From an uncultured Flaviramulus sp. (GTDB lineage: Bacteria; Bacteroidota; Bacteroidia; Flavobacteriales; Flavobacteriaceae), in NCBI GenBank assembly GCA_947487155.1, contig CANKVS010000022.1, forward strand, positions 1-59,445: a stretch of DNA of 59,445 bases, read 5' to 3'. Position 1 is the first letter of the stretch. Every line of letters starts with the position of its first letter. Shown piece after piece: positions 18,914 through 28,594 of this stretch. The notes under the pieces were generated by a model. It saw nothing but the letters and a program-made list of their open reading frames with translations. It ran no database searches and had not been told where the DNA came from. A program made the translations under genes and the position numbers.

Positions 18914-19711
18914 ATGGGATTATTTAAACGAAATCCATTCGGACATATTCTTATACTAAAAAAGTGGCTTATTAGAATTCTTGGAGCCATAACACATAGA
19001 CGTTTTAGAGGGTTTAATGAACTACAAATTGAAGGTTCTGAAATTATTAAAAGCTTACCAGACACCAATGTATTATTTATCTCTAATCATCAAACGTATT
19101 TTGCAGATGTTGTATCTATGTTTCATGTATTTAATGCCAGTTTAAGCGGTCGTGTAGACTCTATTAAAAACGTTGGGTATTTATGGAACCCCAAGTTAAA
19201 CATCTATTATGTTGCAGCAAAAGAAACTATGAAAGCTGGTTTATTACCCAAAATTTTAGCTTATGTAGGTTCAGTAAGTATAGAGCGTACATGGCGCTCT
19301 GAAGGTAAAGAGGTAAACAGGCAAGTAAAAATGAGTGATATTTCTAATATAGGAAAAGCACTAGATGATGGTTGGGTTATCACGTTTCCGCAGGGTACAA
19401 CAACACCTTTTAAACCTATTAGAAAAGGAACTGCACATATTATAAAACGCTATAAACCCATTGTTGTTCCTATAGTTATTGATGGTTTTAGACGGTCTTT
19501 CGATAAAAAAGGATTGCGAGTAAAAAAGAAAAACATTCTTCAGTCCTTTGAAATTAAAGCACCGTTAGATATTGATTACGATAACGAATCTACAGAAGAT
19601 ATTGTAAAACGAATAGAATATGCTATCGAACAGCATCCATCGTTTTTAAAAGTTATACCACAAAAAGAACTCGAAGCACTTGAAGCCTTAAATAAAGAGC
19701 GGGAATGGTAA
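18914..19711 (+). CDS. PlsC-like 1-acyl-sn-glycerol-3-phosphate acyltransferase
   Basis: This 265-residue protein is of the lysophospholipid acyltransferase family. The catalytic block reads NHQTYFAD (residues 58-65) and the second block FPQGTTTP. In the textbook family these are NHx4D and FPEGTRS. Here the aspartate is one residue further from the histidine and Gln replaces Glu, so this is a variant clade rather than canonical PlsC. There is no obvious membrane anchor. It probably transfers acyl chains to a glycerolipid or related acceptor at the inner membrane. Confidence 0.82.
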   Translation: MGLFKRNPFGHILILKKWLIRILGAITHRRFRGFNELQIEGSEIIKSLPDTNVLFISNHQTYFADVVSMFHVFNASLSGRVDSIKNVGYLWNPKLNIYYVAAKETMKAGLLPKILAYVGSVSIERTWRSEGKEVNRQVKMSDISNIGKALDDGWVITFPQGTTTPFKPIRKGTAHIIKRYKPIVVPIVIDGFRRSFDKKGLRVKKKNILQSFEIKAPLDIDYDNESTEDIVKRIEYAIEQHPSFLKVIPQKELEALEALNKEREW

Positions 19712-19724
19712 ATTAATGGTTCCC

Positions 19725-19820
19725 CTAAGCTAACAATTCATCTATGAATTTTTCTTGAACTTTTACTTCTAAAGTTGCACAGTATCGTCCTAATTCAATT
19801 GTGTTGATTTCTTTTTTTAC
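19725..19820 (-). pseudogene. Possible 3' remnant of a decayed gene
   Basis: Within the 313-nt spacer 19712-20024 the minus strand has a coding-looking tail of 31 codons (VKKEINTIELGRYC...KVQEKFIDELLA, then stop) with no start codon and an upstream in-frame stop. On the plus strand, 19829-19885 encodes an 18-residue signal-peptide-like stub (MTKIIITTIALFITITLN). Both may be scraps of lost genes. I recognise no family. The rest of the spacer holds only the pheT promoter. Confidence 0.25.
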
Positions 19821-19967
19821 AAGAAAACATGACAAAAATTATAATAACAACTATTGCTTTATTCATAACTATAACATTAAATTAATTGGTATTCGAAATA
19901 ACAACAATATACTAAGATATAAAAGTTATTATTTGGTCATTTTACGGCTATAAATCATCTTACAATG

Positions 19968-19999
19968 TTTGATATGCTCATTTCAATAATTTATCTTTG
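19968..19999 (+). promoter_or_regulatory. Promoter of pheT
   Basis: TTTG (19968-19971), a 20-nt spacer and TATCTTTG (19992-19999) give a near-ideal Bacteroidetes promoter, with the start codon 25 nt beyond. No T-box or leader-peptide attenuator is visible. Confidence 0.65.
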
Positions 20000-20024
20000 T
20001 CCTCTTTAAAAAAGCAAATCGTTT

Positions 20025-22451
20025 ATGAAGATTTCATACAATTGGTTAAAACAATTTATAAAGATTGATTGGTCGCCAGAGCAAACCAGCGAATTACTTA
20101 CAGATTTAGGTCTTGAAGTTGAAGGGATAGACAGCTATCAATCTGTAAAAGGCGGATTAGAAGGTGTTGTTGTTGGCGAAGTTTTAACCTGTATAAAACA
20201 CCCAAATGCAGATAAATTAAAGATTACTACTGTTAATATTGGTGAAGACGAACCATTACAAATTGTTTGTGGTGCACCTAATGTTGATGCGGGGCAAAAA
20301 GTACCTGTTGCAACTATTGGAACGACTTTATATACCGAAGATGGAGACGCTTGGACTATTAAAAAAGGTAAAATTCGTGGTGAAGCAAGCCATGGAATGA
20401 TTTGTGCCGAAGACGAATTAGGCTTAGGAAAATCTCATGATGGTATCATGGTTTTAGATGAAACCCTTAAAATTGGTACGCCTGCAACAGATATTTTCGA
20501 TATTGAAAACGATCAAATATTCGAAATAGGATTAACACCTAATAGAGCTGATGCAATGAGTCATTTAGGAACTGCGCGCGATTTAAAAGCTGGATTGGTT
20601 CAAAAGGACATCAATTTAGAGCTTATAACCCCATCTGTAAGTGCATTTCATACAGATAATCGTACGCTAAGAATTGATGTTGATGTTATAAATAAAGATT
20701 TAGCACCTCGCTATTGTGGTCTTACCATTTCTGGATTAAAAGTTGCAGAATCGCCAACGTGGTTACAACACCGTTTAAAAGCTATAGGATTAACTCCAAT
20801 TAATAATATTGTTGATGCAACAAATTATGTATTACACGACTTGGGACAACCACTTCATGCGTTTGATGCTGTTAAAGTAACGGGGAATAAAATTGAAGTA
20901 AAAACGGTTAAAGCAGGCACAAAATTTACAACTTTAGATGGTGTTGAGCGTGAGCTACATGAAGATGATTTAATGATTTGTAATGCCGAACAACCCATGT
21001 GTATTGCTGGTGTTTTTGGCGGCATTGATTCTGGTGTTACCGAAAGTACTACTAGTATTTTCCTAGAAAGCGCCTATTTTAACCCTGTAAGCATTCGTAA
21101 AACAGCTAAACGCCATGCCCTAAATACCGATGCTTCATTTAGATTTGAGCGTGGTATTGACCCCAATATTACAGAATACGCTTTAAAACGTGCTGCTTTA
21201 TTAATTCAAGAACTTGCTGGTGGTAAAATTACCAGTGATTTAATTGATGTATATCCAAATAAAATTGAAGATTTTCAAGTGCGTTTAAGTTTTGATAATG
21301 CAAAAAAATTAATTGGCGAAGAAATTCCTAGAGAAACCATTAAAAGTATTTTAACGTCTTTAGACATTAAAGTTAATAATGTTACCGAAACAGGTTTAGG
21401 TTTAACGGTTCCTGCTTATAGAAATGATGTGCAAAGAGAAGCAGATATTATTGAGGAAATATTAAGAGTTTACGGCTATAATAACATAAAAATTACCGAA
21501 AAATTAAACGCTTCTATTTCTAAAACATCGCGTTTTGAAGATCATAAAATTCAGAATATACTAGGTAATCAATTAGCATCACAAGGGTTTTACGAAATTC
21601 TATCTAATTCCTTAACCACACCTAACTATGTGGCACTAAGCGAGCAATTAAAAGAAGAACATAATATTACAATGCTTAACCCTTTAAGTAACGATTTGTC
21701 TGTTTTAAGACAATCTTTACTATTTTCTGGTTTAGAAGCATTGCAACATAACATCAATAGAAAACGCGCCGATTTAAAGTTTTTTGAATTTGGCAAAACA
21801 TACCATAAGTACAACGATTCTAAAGAAGAATACAAGCACTTAACATTATTTACTACAGGAAATAAAACTCAAGAAAATTGGCATTCAGCAAATGTAAAAA
21901 GCGATTTCTTTTTCTTAAAAGGTACAGTACTTTCAGCATTAGAGCGCTTAGGCATTTCTAGATTTAATGAAGCACCAATTAAAAACGACTTGTTTAGTGA
22001 AGGGTTATCTTTAAGTTTAGGTAAAACCAAATTAGTAGATTTTGGTTTGGTAAAAAAATCCATACTAAAGCATTTTGATATTTCTCAAGACGTGCTTTAT
22101 GCAGATTTTAATTGGGATAATATTTTAGATATCGTAAAACGAAATAAAATTACATTTAAAGATATTCCTAAATACCCAGAAGTACGTCGGGATTTTGCAT
22201 TATTATTAGATGATGCTGTGAGTTTTGAGGCGATTTATAAAATTGCCAAACAAAGCGAAAAACAGTTACTTAAACGTGTTAATTTATTTGATGTTTATCA
22301 AGGTAAAAACCTGCCAAAAGGCAAGAAAAGTTATGCCGTTAGTTTTACTTTACAAGACGAAAACAAAACACTTACCGATAAACAGATTGATAAAATAATG
22401 AATAAATTACAAACCAACTTTGAAAAACAACTTGGTGCAGAATTACGATAA
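20025..22451 (+). CDS. pheT: Phenylalanine--tRNA ligase beta subunit
   Basis: This 808-residue protein is full length for bacterial PheT. Domain order fits: N-terminal region MKISYNWLKQFIKI, tRNA-binding OB fold (about 40-150, HPNADKLKI and CGAPNV), B3/4 editing domain (PRYCGLTISGLK to MCIAGVFGG), B5 domain (about 405-480), catalytic-like module, and C-terminal FDX-ACB domain (about 715-808, YPEVRRDFALLLD). It forms an alpha2-beta2 enzyme with PheS, which is not in this window, so pheS and pheT are unlinked here. A strong hairpin terminator follows. Confidence 0.98.
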   Translation: MKISYNWLKQFIKIDWSPEQTSELLTDLGLEVEGIDSYQSVKGGLEGVVVGEVLTCIKHPNADKLKITTVNIGEDEPLQIVCGAPNVDAGQKVPVATIGTTLYTEDGDAWTIKKGKIRGEASHGMICAEDELGLGKSHDGIMVLDETLKIGTPATDIFDIENDQIFEIGLTPNRADAMSHLGTARDLKAGLVQKDINLELITPSVSAFHTDNRTLRIDVDVINKDLAPRYCGLTISGLKVAESPTWLQHRLKAIGLTPINNIVDATNYVLHDLGQPLHAFDAVKVTGNKIEVKTVKAGTKFTTLDGVERELHEDDLMICNAEQPMCIAGVFGGIDSGVTESTTSIFLESAYFNPVSIRKTAKRHALNTDASFRFERGIDPNITEYALKRAALLIQELAGGKITSDLIDVYPNKIEDFQVRLSFDNAKKLIGEEIPRETIKSILTSLDIKVNNVTETGLGLTVPAYRNDVQREADIIEEILRVYGYNNIKITEKLNASISKTSRFEDHKIQNILGNQLASQGFYEILSNSLTTPNYVALSEQLKEEHNITMLNPLSNDLSVLRQSLLFSGLEALQHNINRKRADLKFFEFGKTYHKYNDSKEEYKHLTLFTTGNKTQENWHSANVKSDFFFLKGTVLSALERLGISRFNEAPIKNDLFSEGLSLSLGKTKLVDFGLVKKSILKHFDISQDVLYADFNWDNILDIVKRNKITFKDIPKYPEVRRDFALLLDDAVSFEAIYKIAKQSEKQLLKRVNLFDVYQGKNLPKGKKSYAVSFTLQDENKTLTDKQIDKIMNKLQTNFEKQLGAELR

Positions 22452-22484
22452 ATCAAATTATATTTAGATGAGAAATGGTATTAC

Positions 22485-22532
22485 ATAAGAAAGGTGTGAC
22501 TAGTATACTTAGTCACACCTTTCTTATTTTTT
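22485..22532. terminator. Strong intrinsic terminator after pheT
   Basis: The arms ATAAGAAAGGTGTGACTA (22485-22502) and TAGTCACACCTTTCTTAT (22510-22527) form a perfect 18-bp stem with a 7-nt loop, followed by TTTTT. It lies between pheT and the convergent lipoprotein gene and could serve both. Confidence 0.85.
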
Positions 22533-22557
22533 ACAACTAACAACTTATAGTTTTCCT

Positions 22558-23811
22558 TTATAAAGCTGCCTTAATTTCTTCTAAAGATACGTTTAATAAT
22601 TGCTTAGAAATAGCATCTAAATTTTCTACACTTCCACTAAAGTGATACATTTTTTGAGTATGCGTATATGCTTCGTTTGGCTTTAAAGCCAATGCTGGTG
22701 AAGAACTCTCTAACTCATAAAAAGGCCCCATTTGCGAACCATCTTCTAATGGTCCATCATTATACGAGTTTATAACATCGCCAGAAAAAGGAAATTCTTG
22801 TATCTCCCATGCGGAGTTTACATATTTATCTGTTTTCTTTGGTGCTTTAATTTCTAAAATGGTTAATATATTATTTTCAGCATCATAACTACCAACATAT
22901 TTCGTTGCTCGTTTTGGCGTTAAACCAATTTTACCACGGCTTTTACCATCGGCTTTAAAGAATACTGTTTTATCAGAAGCTGTAAGTCTGCTAGCTTCAA
23001 CCTTTCCAAAATAATTATCATTTACTTTAATACCTAAATCTGCTTCATTTCCCTGATTTATAGGTGCTACAACAGTAACTTCTGGTGATGGGTTTAACAT
23101 ACATAATACCCAAATAGATACTAATCCAGAATCTTCTGTCCAATTAGCTTCCCCTATATTTTTAACAGTATTTTGAGATTCGTAAGCTACCGCAGCATAC
23201 TCAACATTAGATAATTGTAAATTATTAGCTATGTCTGCATCATTAAGTAATACAATTTTTCTATTGATGTCTAAGTTAAACTCAGTTCCTGAATGATTAA
23301 TAAAGTTTACTTCTTTTTGAAACAATGCACTATTAGCATCTTGGTTAACAACCTTAAAAGATTCCGTATCTATAAAAGCAGGCACATTCCAATTTTCGAA
23401 GTCAAATGTTGTATTTGGCTTAAAGAATATTGAAAATTGTCCGCCCTCTGGCCCTAACCAAAAACGTTCTTCACCTCCAAAAGGATTAAATTTATTATTT
23501 ACCGCTTTAGACGCTATTAAATCATGATTTATCCAACCAAAACTCATTCCAGAATCTCCGTTTAATGAGCTTGTCATAACACGTCCTTGTAACTCTGGAG
23601 AAATTATTATACTTGCTTTTTTATTTTCACCCTCTAAAACAATTGTGTTTTTATAATGCGTTGTTAGAAAATCTCTATCGTAACCATACGTTCCTTTTAC
23701 AAAGGATTCTTTTACAATTTCTGGTTCAACTTTAGTTTCTTTATTATTGTTTTTACATGAAATGATAGTTAATACAAAAACTATACAAAAGACTTTTAAT
23801 AATTTTTTCAA
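22558..23811 (-). CDS. DUF6786-like secreted lipoprotein
   Basis: This 417-residue protein has a lipoprotein signal (IISC, Cys19) and a long beta-rich extracellular or periplasmic region. Landmarks are SPELQGRVMTSSLNGDSGMSFGWINHDLI and FGGEERFWLGPEGGQFS. The pattern resembles the Bacteroidetes/planctomycete family filed as DUF6786 (name given from memory), perhaps with a galactose-mutarotase-like fold; no function is known. The start codon appears to be TTG at 23811, since no in-frame ATG lies nearby and the signal peptide begins there. No operon partner; the 199-nt spacer upstream (23812-24010) shows nothing I can interpret. Confidence 0.72.
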   Translation of the reverse strand: MKKLLKVFCIVFVLTIISCKNNNKETKVEPEIVKESFVKGTYGYDRDFLTTHYKNTIVLEGENKKASIIISPELQGRVMTSSLNGDSGMSFGWINHDLIASKAVNNKFNPFGGEERFWLGPEGGQFSIFFKPNTTFDFENWNVPAFIDTESFKVVNQDANSALFQKEVNFINHSGTEFNLDINRKIVLLNDADIANNLQLSNVEYAAVAYESQNTVKNIGEANWTEDSGLVSIWVLCMLNPSPEVTVVAPINQGNEADLGIKVNDNYFGKVEASRLTASDKTVFFKADGKSRGKIGLTPKRATKYVGSYDAENNILTILEIKAPKKTDKYVNSAWEIQEFPFSGDVINSYNDGPLEDGSQMGPFYELESSSPALALKPNEAYTHTQKMYHFSGSVENLDAISKQLLNVSLEEIKAAL

Positions 23812-24010
23812 AATATATGTTTTAAATTAAACTTTAATTTAATGTGTTTTTTACTTTTAAACTGCGTCTACCTCAACACAGTTTTAACAAAACTAACTAC
23901 TTAAGCACAATTTATCTACTTATATGTCGACTCTATATGATACTTTTATTGCTGCAATTGCCATATTAAAAACAAAACTGTTTAATTTTAAGCGACAATA
24001 AATTGGCTTC

Positions 24011-25189
24011 TCAGTAAGTATCCAGATTAGAATCGACTTCGAGAGCAAATCTATGGATTCCTCCATCTAAATTATAAAGTGAACTAAATCCTTGACTTTT
24101 CAAATAGTTAATAACTGCTCTACTCCTTGACCCGTGGTGACAGAGCACAACAATTTTTTTATTTTTTGGCAATACTTCAAGGTTATTTGCTACTTGTTTC
24201 ATGGGTAACAATACAGCTTCTTTAATTTTGCATATTTTGTGCTCGTAAGGTTCGCGAACATCTAATAAAAACAAATCCTGATTTTGTTTTATAAGCTGAG
24301 AAAGTACTTGTGGTGACATTTCTAAATCCAATTCCCAATCTTTTAATGTATTTGTCTTTTTGGAAGCATTATCGCTATGCTTCTTTAATCCACAAAACTC
24401 ATCATAGTCAATAAGTGCTGTTATTTCTGGAGTATTTCCGCATACTTTACAATTTGGATTTGATTTCAGCTTAATTTCTGAAAATTGCATTTCCAACGCA
24501 TTATACATCAACAACCTTCCTATTAAAGACGTGCCTTTTTCTAAAATTAATTTTATAACTTCTGTGCTTTGAAGCATGCCTATAACACCTGGGAGTACAC
24601 CTAAAACACCAGCTTCTTCACAAGAAGGTACTGTACCTGCTTCTGGAGGATTTGGAAAGAGGCAACGATAACAGGGTCCTTTTTTTGCCCAAAATACACT
24701 GGTCTGCCCTTCAAATTTATGCACTGCGCCATACACATTGGGTTTACCTAATAACACACAGGCATCGTTAACCAAGTATCGTGTTTGGAAATTATCGGTA
24801 CCATCTACAACAATATCATAATTTGCAATAATTTCCATAGCATTTTTAGAAGTAAGTGCTTCATTGTATTGCTGCAAAATAATTTCTGGATTTATTTCTT
24901 TTAATTTTTCTCTAGCGGAATCATTTTTAAGTCGCCCTACATCTGATGTGCCATGAATTACTTGTCGTTGCAAGTTAGATTCATCAACCACATCATTATC
25001 AACAAGTCCTAATTTCCCAACACCTGAAGCTGCTAAATACATTGCTAATGGTGAACCCAACCCACCAACACCAACAATTAAAACTGATGCTTTTTTGAGT
25101 TTTTGCTGACCTTCTACACCAACTTCAGAGAGTAATAAATGCCTTGAATATCTTTTTAGTTCGCTTTTTGATAATTCCATTTTGAGCAT
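24011..25189 (-). CDS. MoeB/ThiF-type adenylyltransferase fused to rhodanese
   Basis: This 392-residue protein joins an E1-like domain (about 5-255) and a C-terminal rhodanese domain (about 290-390). Seen are the nucleotide-binding GVGGLGSP, zinc cysteine pairs C173/C176 and C247/C250, the adenylyltransferase Cys190 in TVPSCEEAG, and the rhodanese Cys350 in CHHGSRSR. Such fusions adenylate and then sulfurate the C-terminal glycine of a ubiquitin-like sulfur carrier (MoaD, ThiS). No molybdopterin or thiamine genes are adjacent, so the carrier cannot be assigned. An alternative start, M4, exists. Confidence 0.9.
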   Translation of the reverse strand: MLKMELSKSELKRYSRHLLLSEVGVEGQQKLKKASVLIVGVGGLGSPLAMYLAASGVGKLGLVDNDVVDESNLQRQVIHGTSDVGRLKNDSAREKLKEINPEIILQQYNEALTSKNAMEIIANYDIVVDGTDNFQTRYLVNDACVLLGKPNVYGAVHKFEGQTSVFWAKKGPCYRCLFPNPPEAGTVPSCEEAGVLGVLPGVIGMLQSTEVIKLILEKGTSLIGRLLMYNALEMQFSEIKLKSNPNCKVCGNTPEITALIDYDEFCGLKKHSDNASKKTNTLKDWELDLEMSPQVLSQLIKQNQDLFLLDVREPYEHKICKIKEAVLLPMKQVANNLEVLPKNKKIVVLCHHGSRSRAVINYLKSQGFSSLYNLDGGIHRFALEVDSNLDTY

Positions 25190-25233
25190 TCAGTAAATTT
25201 TATGTTATTTTTTAGCATATTCAATTATAAACA

Positions 25234-28200
25234 TCATCTCACCAAACTAAAATGCCCTTTATAAACTTGAGTAACTCCAGTGTTATTAACAAGATTAATC
25301 ACAAACCAATAGTCTGAACTATTCATTTTTTCACCGTTAAATGTACCGTTCCACCCCAACTCGTTTGGAATGAGTTGCTTTATCAATTTCCCATACCTAT
25401 CGTAAACAAAAATGGTTGTGTTTTGTATATATTCGTTAGCTAACCCTTTAACATTCCAAGTATCGTTAAAACCATCTCCATTAGGTGTAAAAAACTTAGG
25501 AAACCCCATAACAAATATTGGTAAAAATGCCGTACCACAACCGTTTTTATCTCTAACAAACAACGTGTGATCTCCTGCATATACATTTTGAAAGAAAGGG
25601 TTATCTTGAAAAGGTCCGAATTCATTATCTAATGAAAACTCATAATCTCCAATACCAATATTAGCTGTATCAATAGTTATAGTATTATTATTTGAAAGAT
25701 CGACTATAGTAACATCATCACTTTCAATATTAGAAATAGCAGATTCAACCACATTAAAAGACACTGGAAACGATTCGCAATTAAAGTTAGATGTTGCAAT
25801 AACGGTATATTGCCCTCCAGAATTTACAAGTGCCGTTGGTAAATTACTTACTACAGTGTTATTTTCGTCAAACCATTCATAGCTATATATACCACTTGGA
25901 TTAAAAGTAGCCAAAGTAATGGGTTCATTATCTAAGCAATAGATTGAAGATTGATCGACTTCAAATTCTGGTCGCGGATGCACAGTTAACAATAAATGAG
26001 GTCCAATTCCAAAACATGCACCATTATCGTCACTCTCTACACGTACATATAATGTTTGAGAAAAAGGCGTTTCATTTATATAATTTGTTTGCGTTGTAAT
26101 TTCATTGTCTTCTAATTGTGCATCGCTTAAATTTCTGTAATAATACACACTTAAATTTTGCCCTGTTGGAAATTCATTAATAAAAAATGACGATGCAGTA
26201 GTAAGATCGAAAGTATTTACCCCATCAATAATAGCATCATCATCGCAAGACTCTAATTCTTCTATATATCCTGCTGAAAAAGATGTTGTAGAAACCTCTA
26301 AATTAATTGTTGATACTCTAAAGCATCCTGTGTTAATATTTTCTACACGAGCAAAAACGGTATTCGCTGTTTGATTATTAAAAGGAGAAGGTACAATGGC
26401 TCCAGTGTTTGCATTTGCTTCTGCCAAAGACGAATAATAGCTTATATGTAAAGTTGATAAATCTTCATTTGTGATAACAGGATTAGCTTCATTTAAATTA
26501 TAATCGGTAAAACCGTCTGGTGTCCCATCTTCATCACAATTTTTAAATATAACAACTGGTTGAATAACTGGCAATGCATTCACTTGAATGGTAAACGATA
26601 CATCTGTGTAACAACTGCCATCTATATTATTTTCTATTCTAACATAAATAGTTTGGCTATTCGCATTTGTATTCTGAAATGTTTGTGGCGTTGGAATTAA
26701 ATTTGAATGAGCAGCATCTAAATAATAAGAAAAATTAAAATTAGAAGCCGAACTTCCGTTTAATAAAATGGATTCCTGCTGAGTTAAATCGAATTCGGCA
26801 ATACCATTTGTATCGCTCCCACCTTGGTTAGTATCACAAGTTTCTAATATCGGAATATCAGATAGTGCTATAGACTCCACTGTTTCATAAATCAAAACAT
26901 CGACAGCTAATCGTGTTTTGCTTTCACAACCAGTAATGGTTTGTGTGGCATAATAGGTTGTATTTGTTAATACATCTGAAGTATTTAACGGTGTTGTATC
27001 TGTATCAGAAGCATACCATAAAATATTATCTCCTGTGACTAACAAATTATTAATGGTCGCATTTTCAATATCACAAAATGTTTGCATGGTATTATTTGTA
27101 ATTGGAGCCTGTGTTTTTTGAACGGTTAACGTTACTGGAGTTCTAGTTGCTGTTGTGCACCCATTACTTGTAGCATCAATATAGTATGTAGTAGTTGCAG
27201 TTACAATGGGTGTTACAAAGGCGTTTCCTGTAAATAATACAGTTCCTCCTGTGGGCATATCGTACCAATTAATAGTTCCTGCCGATGCGACAGCCGATAA
27301 AGTTGCCGAACCATCATCGCAAATAACAGCTTCAGAAATTGAATTAATTTGTGGTATATGATTTATTCTTGCAATTACTTGAGTTCTTGTTCCTTCCAAA
27401 CATCCATTAACTGAAGCTAAAACAAAGTAAGTTCTGGTTGCGTTAATTACTGGTGTTGTATAAGTGTTTCCGCTGGCTAATTGGGTTCCTCCTGTAAAAG
27501 TATCAAACCAAATAATTGTTCCATCTGATGGTGTAGCTTCTAAAACAAGACTTCCTGGACCACAAGTTTCAGCAGCAACAATATTTGTTACCGTAGGAAT
27601 AGTAATTTTTGTGCTTGCAGAAATATTAATAGAAGGTTCACTAGGCGATCCGTACTCTACAATGTACCCTCTTGGGTGATATGGATTATTACTATCTGTA
27701 TTTCCAGTATTCGACAAATCATTCCAAGATCCTGCAGTTCCAATACCTGGAGCTGTAACATGAGCATAATCTTCATCTCCTATATTGTTTGGTTCTTGCG
27801 CATTCCAATTGGCATAATTTGGTGTTGATCCATTAACGCCTCCATTCCAAAATGTTGTTCCAGCTTCTGGACCTGTAACCCATTTCCAAACGCCTTCTGT
27901 ATCTGCATCACTACCTCCTATCCACCCTGCTCCAGCAGCTTGTTCTCCCGATAATTGTGCTTCTTCAGCTGAAGTTATTGTAGCTAAATAACCTTGTAAC
28001 CCGAAATAAGTTCTTGCCTCAGCTGCAGCTTTGGCCGCTGTCCATGTAATTCCTGTACTTGCAACGTATTCATAATAATGATCTGTAGATGGTAAATAAT
28101 TAGCATCACCAATAGTAAACGAAAAGAACTTCTCGCCTGAAACATTGGGCGAACTACTTTGAAAAACAACATTGTTTACAGCCGCAATAAGATCTACATA

Positions 28201-28527
28201 GCTAACATTTGCACCACCTGCACCTCGTAATGATAATTTTCCTTCAGTACCGCTCCAAGTATCTACTACGTTTAGGTGGTTTCCTGTTAAAACTAATTGG
28301 TCTTGCCCATTAACATATCCTGTTGATATTTGAATATGCAAAGCTTCTATTTCGGTATCATCTGGATCAATAATATTAAAACTTGACACGACATTAATTT
28401 GACTTAACGGACAGTATATTTGATCTCCAGATGCAATAATACTAGGTGGAACATTTGCTTGAGACCAACCTAAGTTAATGCTTAAAACAAAAATAAAAAC
28501 CAATAATAATTTTAGTTTACTATACAT
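25234..28527 (-). CDS. T9SS type B protein with C-type lectin and Ig-like repeats
   Basis: This 1097-residue secreted protein has a signal peptide (ending LGWSQ, about 23), a C-type lectin domain at about 150-295 with WIGGSD, the calcium/mannose-type EPN triad in AQEPNN and a WND motif, then two or three Ig-like repeats (SDGTIIWFDTFTGGTQL type) to about 470. Several roughly 100-residue modules of CD...FDLT... type follow. The C-terminal CHU_C/T9SS type B sorting domain has FFTPNGDGFNDTW, YDRYGKLIKQ and GHFSLVR. It should be exported by T9SS and held at or released from the cell surface as an adhesin or sugar-binding protein. It shares extended similarity with the frameshifted protein at 55.6-59.3 kb. 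Confidence 0.92.
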   Translation of the reverse strand: MYSKLKLLLVFIFVLSINLGWSQANVPPSIIASGDQIYCPLSQINVVSSFNIIDPDDTEIEALHIQISTGYVNGQDQLVLTGNHLNVVDTWSGTEGKLSLRGAGGANVSYVDLIAAVNNVVFQSSSPNVSGEKFFSFTIGDANYLPSTDHYYEYVASTGITWTAAKAAAEARTYFGLQGYLATITSAEEAQLSGEQAAGAGWIGGSDADTEGVWKWVTGPEAGTTFWNGGVNGSTPNYANWNAQEPNNIGDEDYAHVTAPGIGTAGSWNDLSNTGNTDSNNPYHPRGYIVEYGSPSEPSINISASTKITIPTVTNIVAAETCGPGSLVLEATPSDGTIIWFDTFTGGTQLASGNTYTTPVINATRTYFVLASVNGCLEGTRTQVIARINHIPQINSISEAVICDDGSATLSAVASAGTINWYDMPTGGTVLFTGNAFVTPIVTATTTYYIDATSNGCTTATRTPVTLTVQKTQAPITNNTMQTFCDIENATINNLLVTGDNILWYASDTDTTPLNTSDVLTNTTYYATQTITGCESKTRLAVDVLIYETVESIALSDIPILETCDTNQGGSDTNGIAEFDLTQQESILLNGSSASNFNFSYYLDAAHSNLIPTPQTFQNTNANSQTIYVRIENNIDGSCYTDVSFTIQVNALPVIQPVVIFKNCDEDGTPDGFTDYNLNEANPVITNEDLSTLHISYYSSLAEANANTGAIVPSPFNNQTANTVFARVENINTGCFRVSTINLEVSTTSFSAGYIEELESCDDDAIIDGVNTFDLTTASSFFINEFPTGQNLSVYYYRNLSDAQLEDNEITTQTNYINETPFSQTLYVRVESDDNGACFGIGPHLLLTVHPRPEFEVDQSSIYCLDNEPITLATFNPSGIYSYEWFDENNTVVSNLPTALVNSGGQYTVIATSNFNCESFPVSFNVVESAISNIESDDVTIVDLSNNNTITIDTANIGIGDYEFSLDNEFGPFQDNPFFQNVYAGDHTLFVRDKNGCGTAFLPIFVMGFPKFFTPNGDGFNDTWNVKGLANEYIQNTTIFVYDRYGKLIKQLIPNELGWNGTFNGEKMNSSDYWFVINLVNNTGVTQVYKGHFSLVR

Positions 28528-28594
28528 TTATATCAATAATTAAACAAATACTATACTACTCTTAAGAATAGTATGCTAACTTTAAAACACTTAA

